Shown one piece after another: positions 63,949-64,000 of a DNA stretch of 64,000 nt (position 1 is the first letter of the stretch; each line of letters begins with the position of its first letter). Below the pieces are notes generated by a model, which ran no database searches, was not told where the DNA came from, and was given only the letters and a program-made list of their open reading frames with translations. Source of the stretch: an uncultured Lachnospiraceae bacterium (GTDB taxonomy: Bacteria; Bacillota; Clostridia; Lachnospirales; Lachnospiraceae); NCBI GenBank assembly GCA_947176505.1, contig CAMWQW010000005.1:124001-188000 (forward strand). Reading direction: 5' to 3'. A program made the translations under genes and the position numbers.

Positions 63949-64000
63949 ATGAGAATAACTAACAAGATCATGCGCAATAATTCGCTGTATAACATCAATC
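63949..64000 (+). CDS. flgL: Hook-associated protein 3, FlgL (5' end only)
   Basis: Seventeen codons before the window ends: MRITNKIMRNNSLYNIN, the typical FlgL N-terminus. AGAGGATG lies upstream of the ATG, and the position directly after the flgK pair supports the call. It would continue the same sigma-28 operon. Confidence 0.85.
   Translation, partial: MRITNKIMRNNSLYNIN

Overview
The window looks like chromosome from a motile, anaerobic Firmicute of the Lachnospiraceae type (Roseburia/Eubacterium relatives). The evidence is strong AGGAGG ribosome sites, a SAM-I (S-box) leader on metK, a DnaE-type polymerase III, two tandem flgK genes, a flagellin and flgM behind sigma-28 promoters, and several small proteins of a kind seen mainly in this family. 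Most of it is ordinary core chromosome. No integrase, transposase, rRNA, tRNA or CRISPR array was seen.

Layout. 0-9 kb: tRNA-dihydrouridine synthase, two MATE transporters, an AraC regulator divergent from a GH51 arabinofuranosidase, and a chemoreceptor. 9-12.3 kb: a eukaryote-like UDP-sugar pyrophosphorylase, galE and a hemolysin-III membrane protein. 12.5-20.4 kb: small unknown proteins, a large GT-C-like membrane protein, a RelQ-type (p)ppGpp synthetase, a flavin reductase, DNA polymerase IV and a LysM/G5/M23 cell-wall hydrolase. 20.5-25.7 kb: murA, the SAM riboswitch, metK and a 698-residue flagellin. 25.8-42.6 kb: dnaE, pfkA, an RNA methyltransferase, proC, a SleB-type hydrolase, an NfeD/SPFH pair, argF-birA, dusB, greA and a lysyl-tRNA synthetase with an extra HD domain.

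42.7-53.6 kb is the accessory part. It holds a Fic-AIM24-Fic cluster, a three-pass membrane protein divergent from a 1072-residue SIR2-STAND-repeat protein (Avs5-like by domain order), an overlapping methyltransferase / phospholipase-D-helicase pair, and a frameshifted paralogue of a small membrane protein. I read this as a small defence or conflict island set between lysS and an M18 aminopeptidase gene. Its boundaries are ordinary gene junctions and I see no att repeats.

53.6-64 kb: aminopeptidase, small membrane protein, TetR with a GPH-type sugar transporter, a membrane protein, a ROK sugar kinase, and the late flagellar operon flgM-flgN-flgK-flgK-flgL, cut by the window end. Sigma-28 would couple flgM and the hook-filament junction genes to the distant flagellin gene.

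Starts were chosen by ribosome-binding sites and family N-termini. Promoters and operators are pattern matches only.
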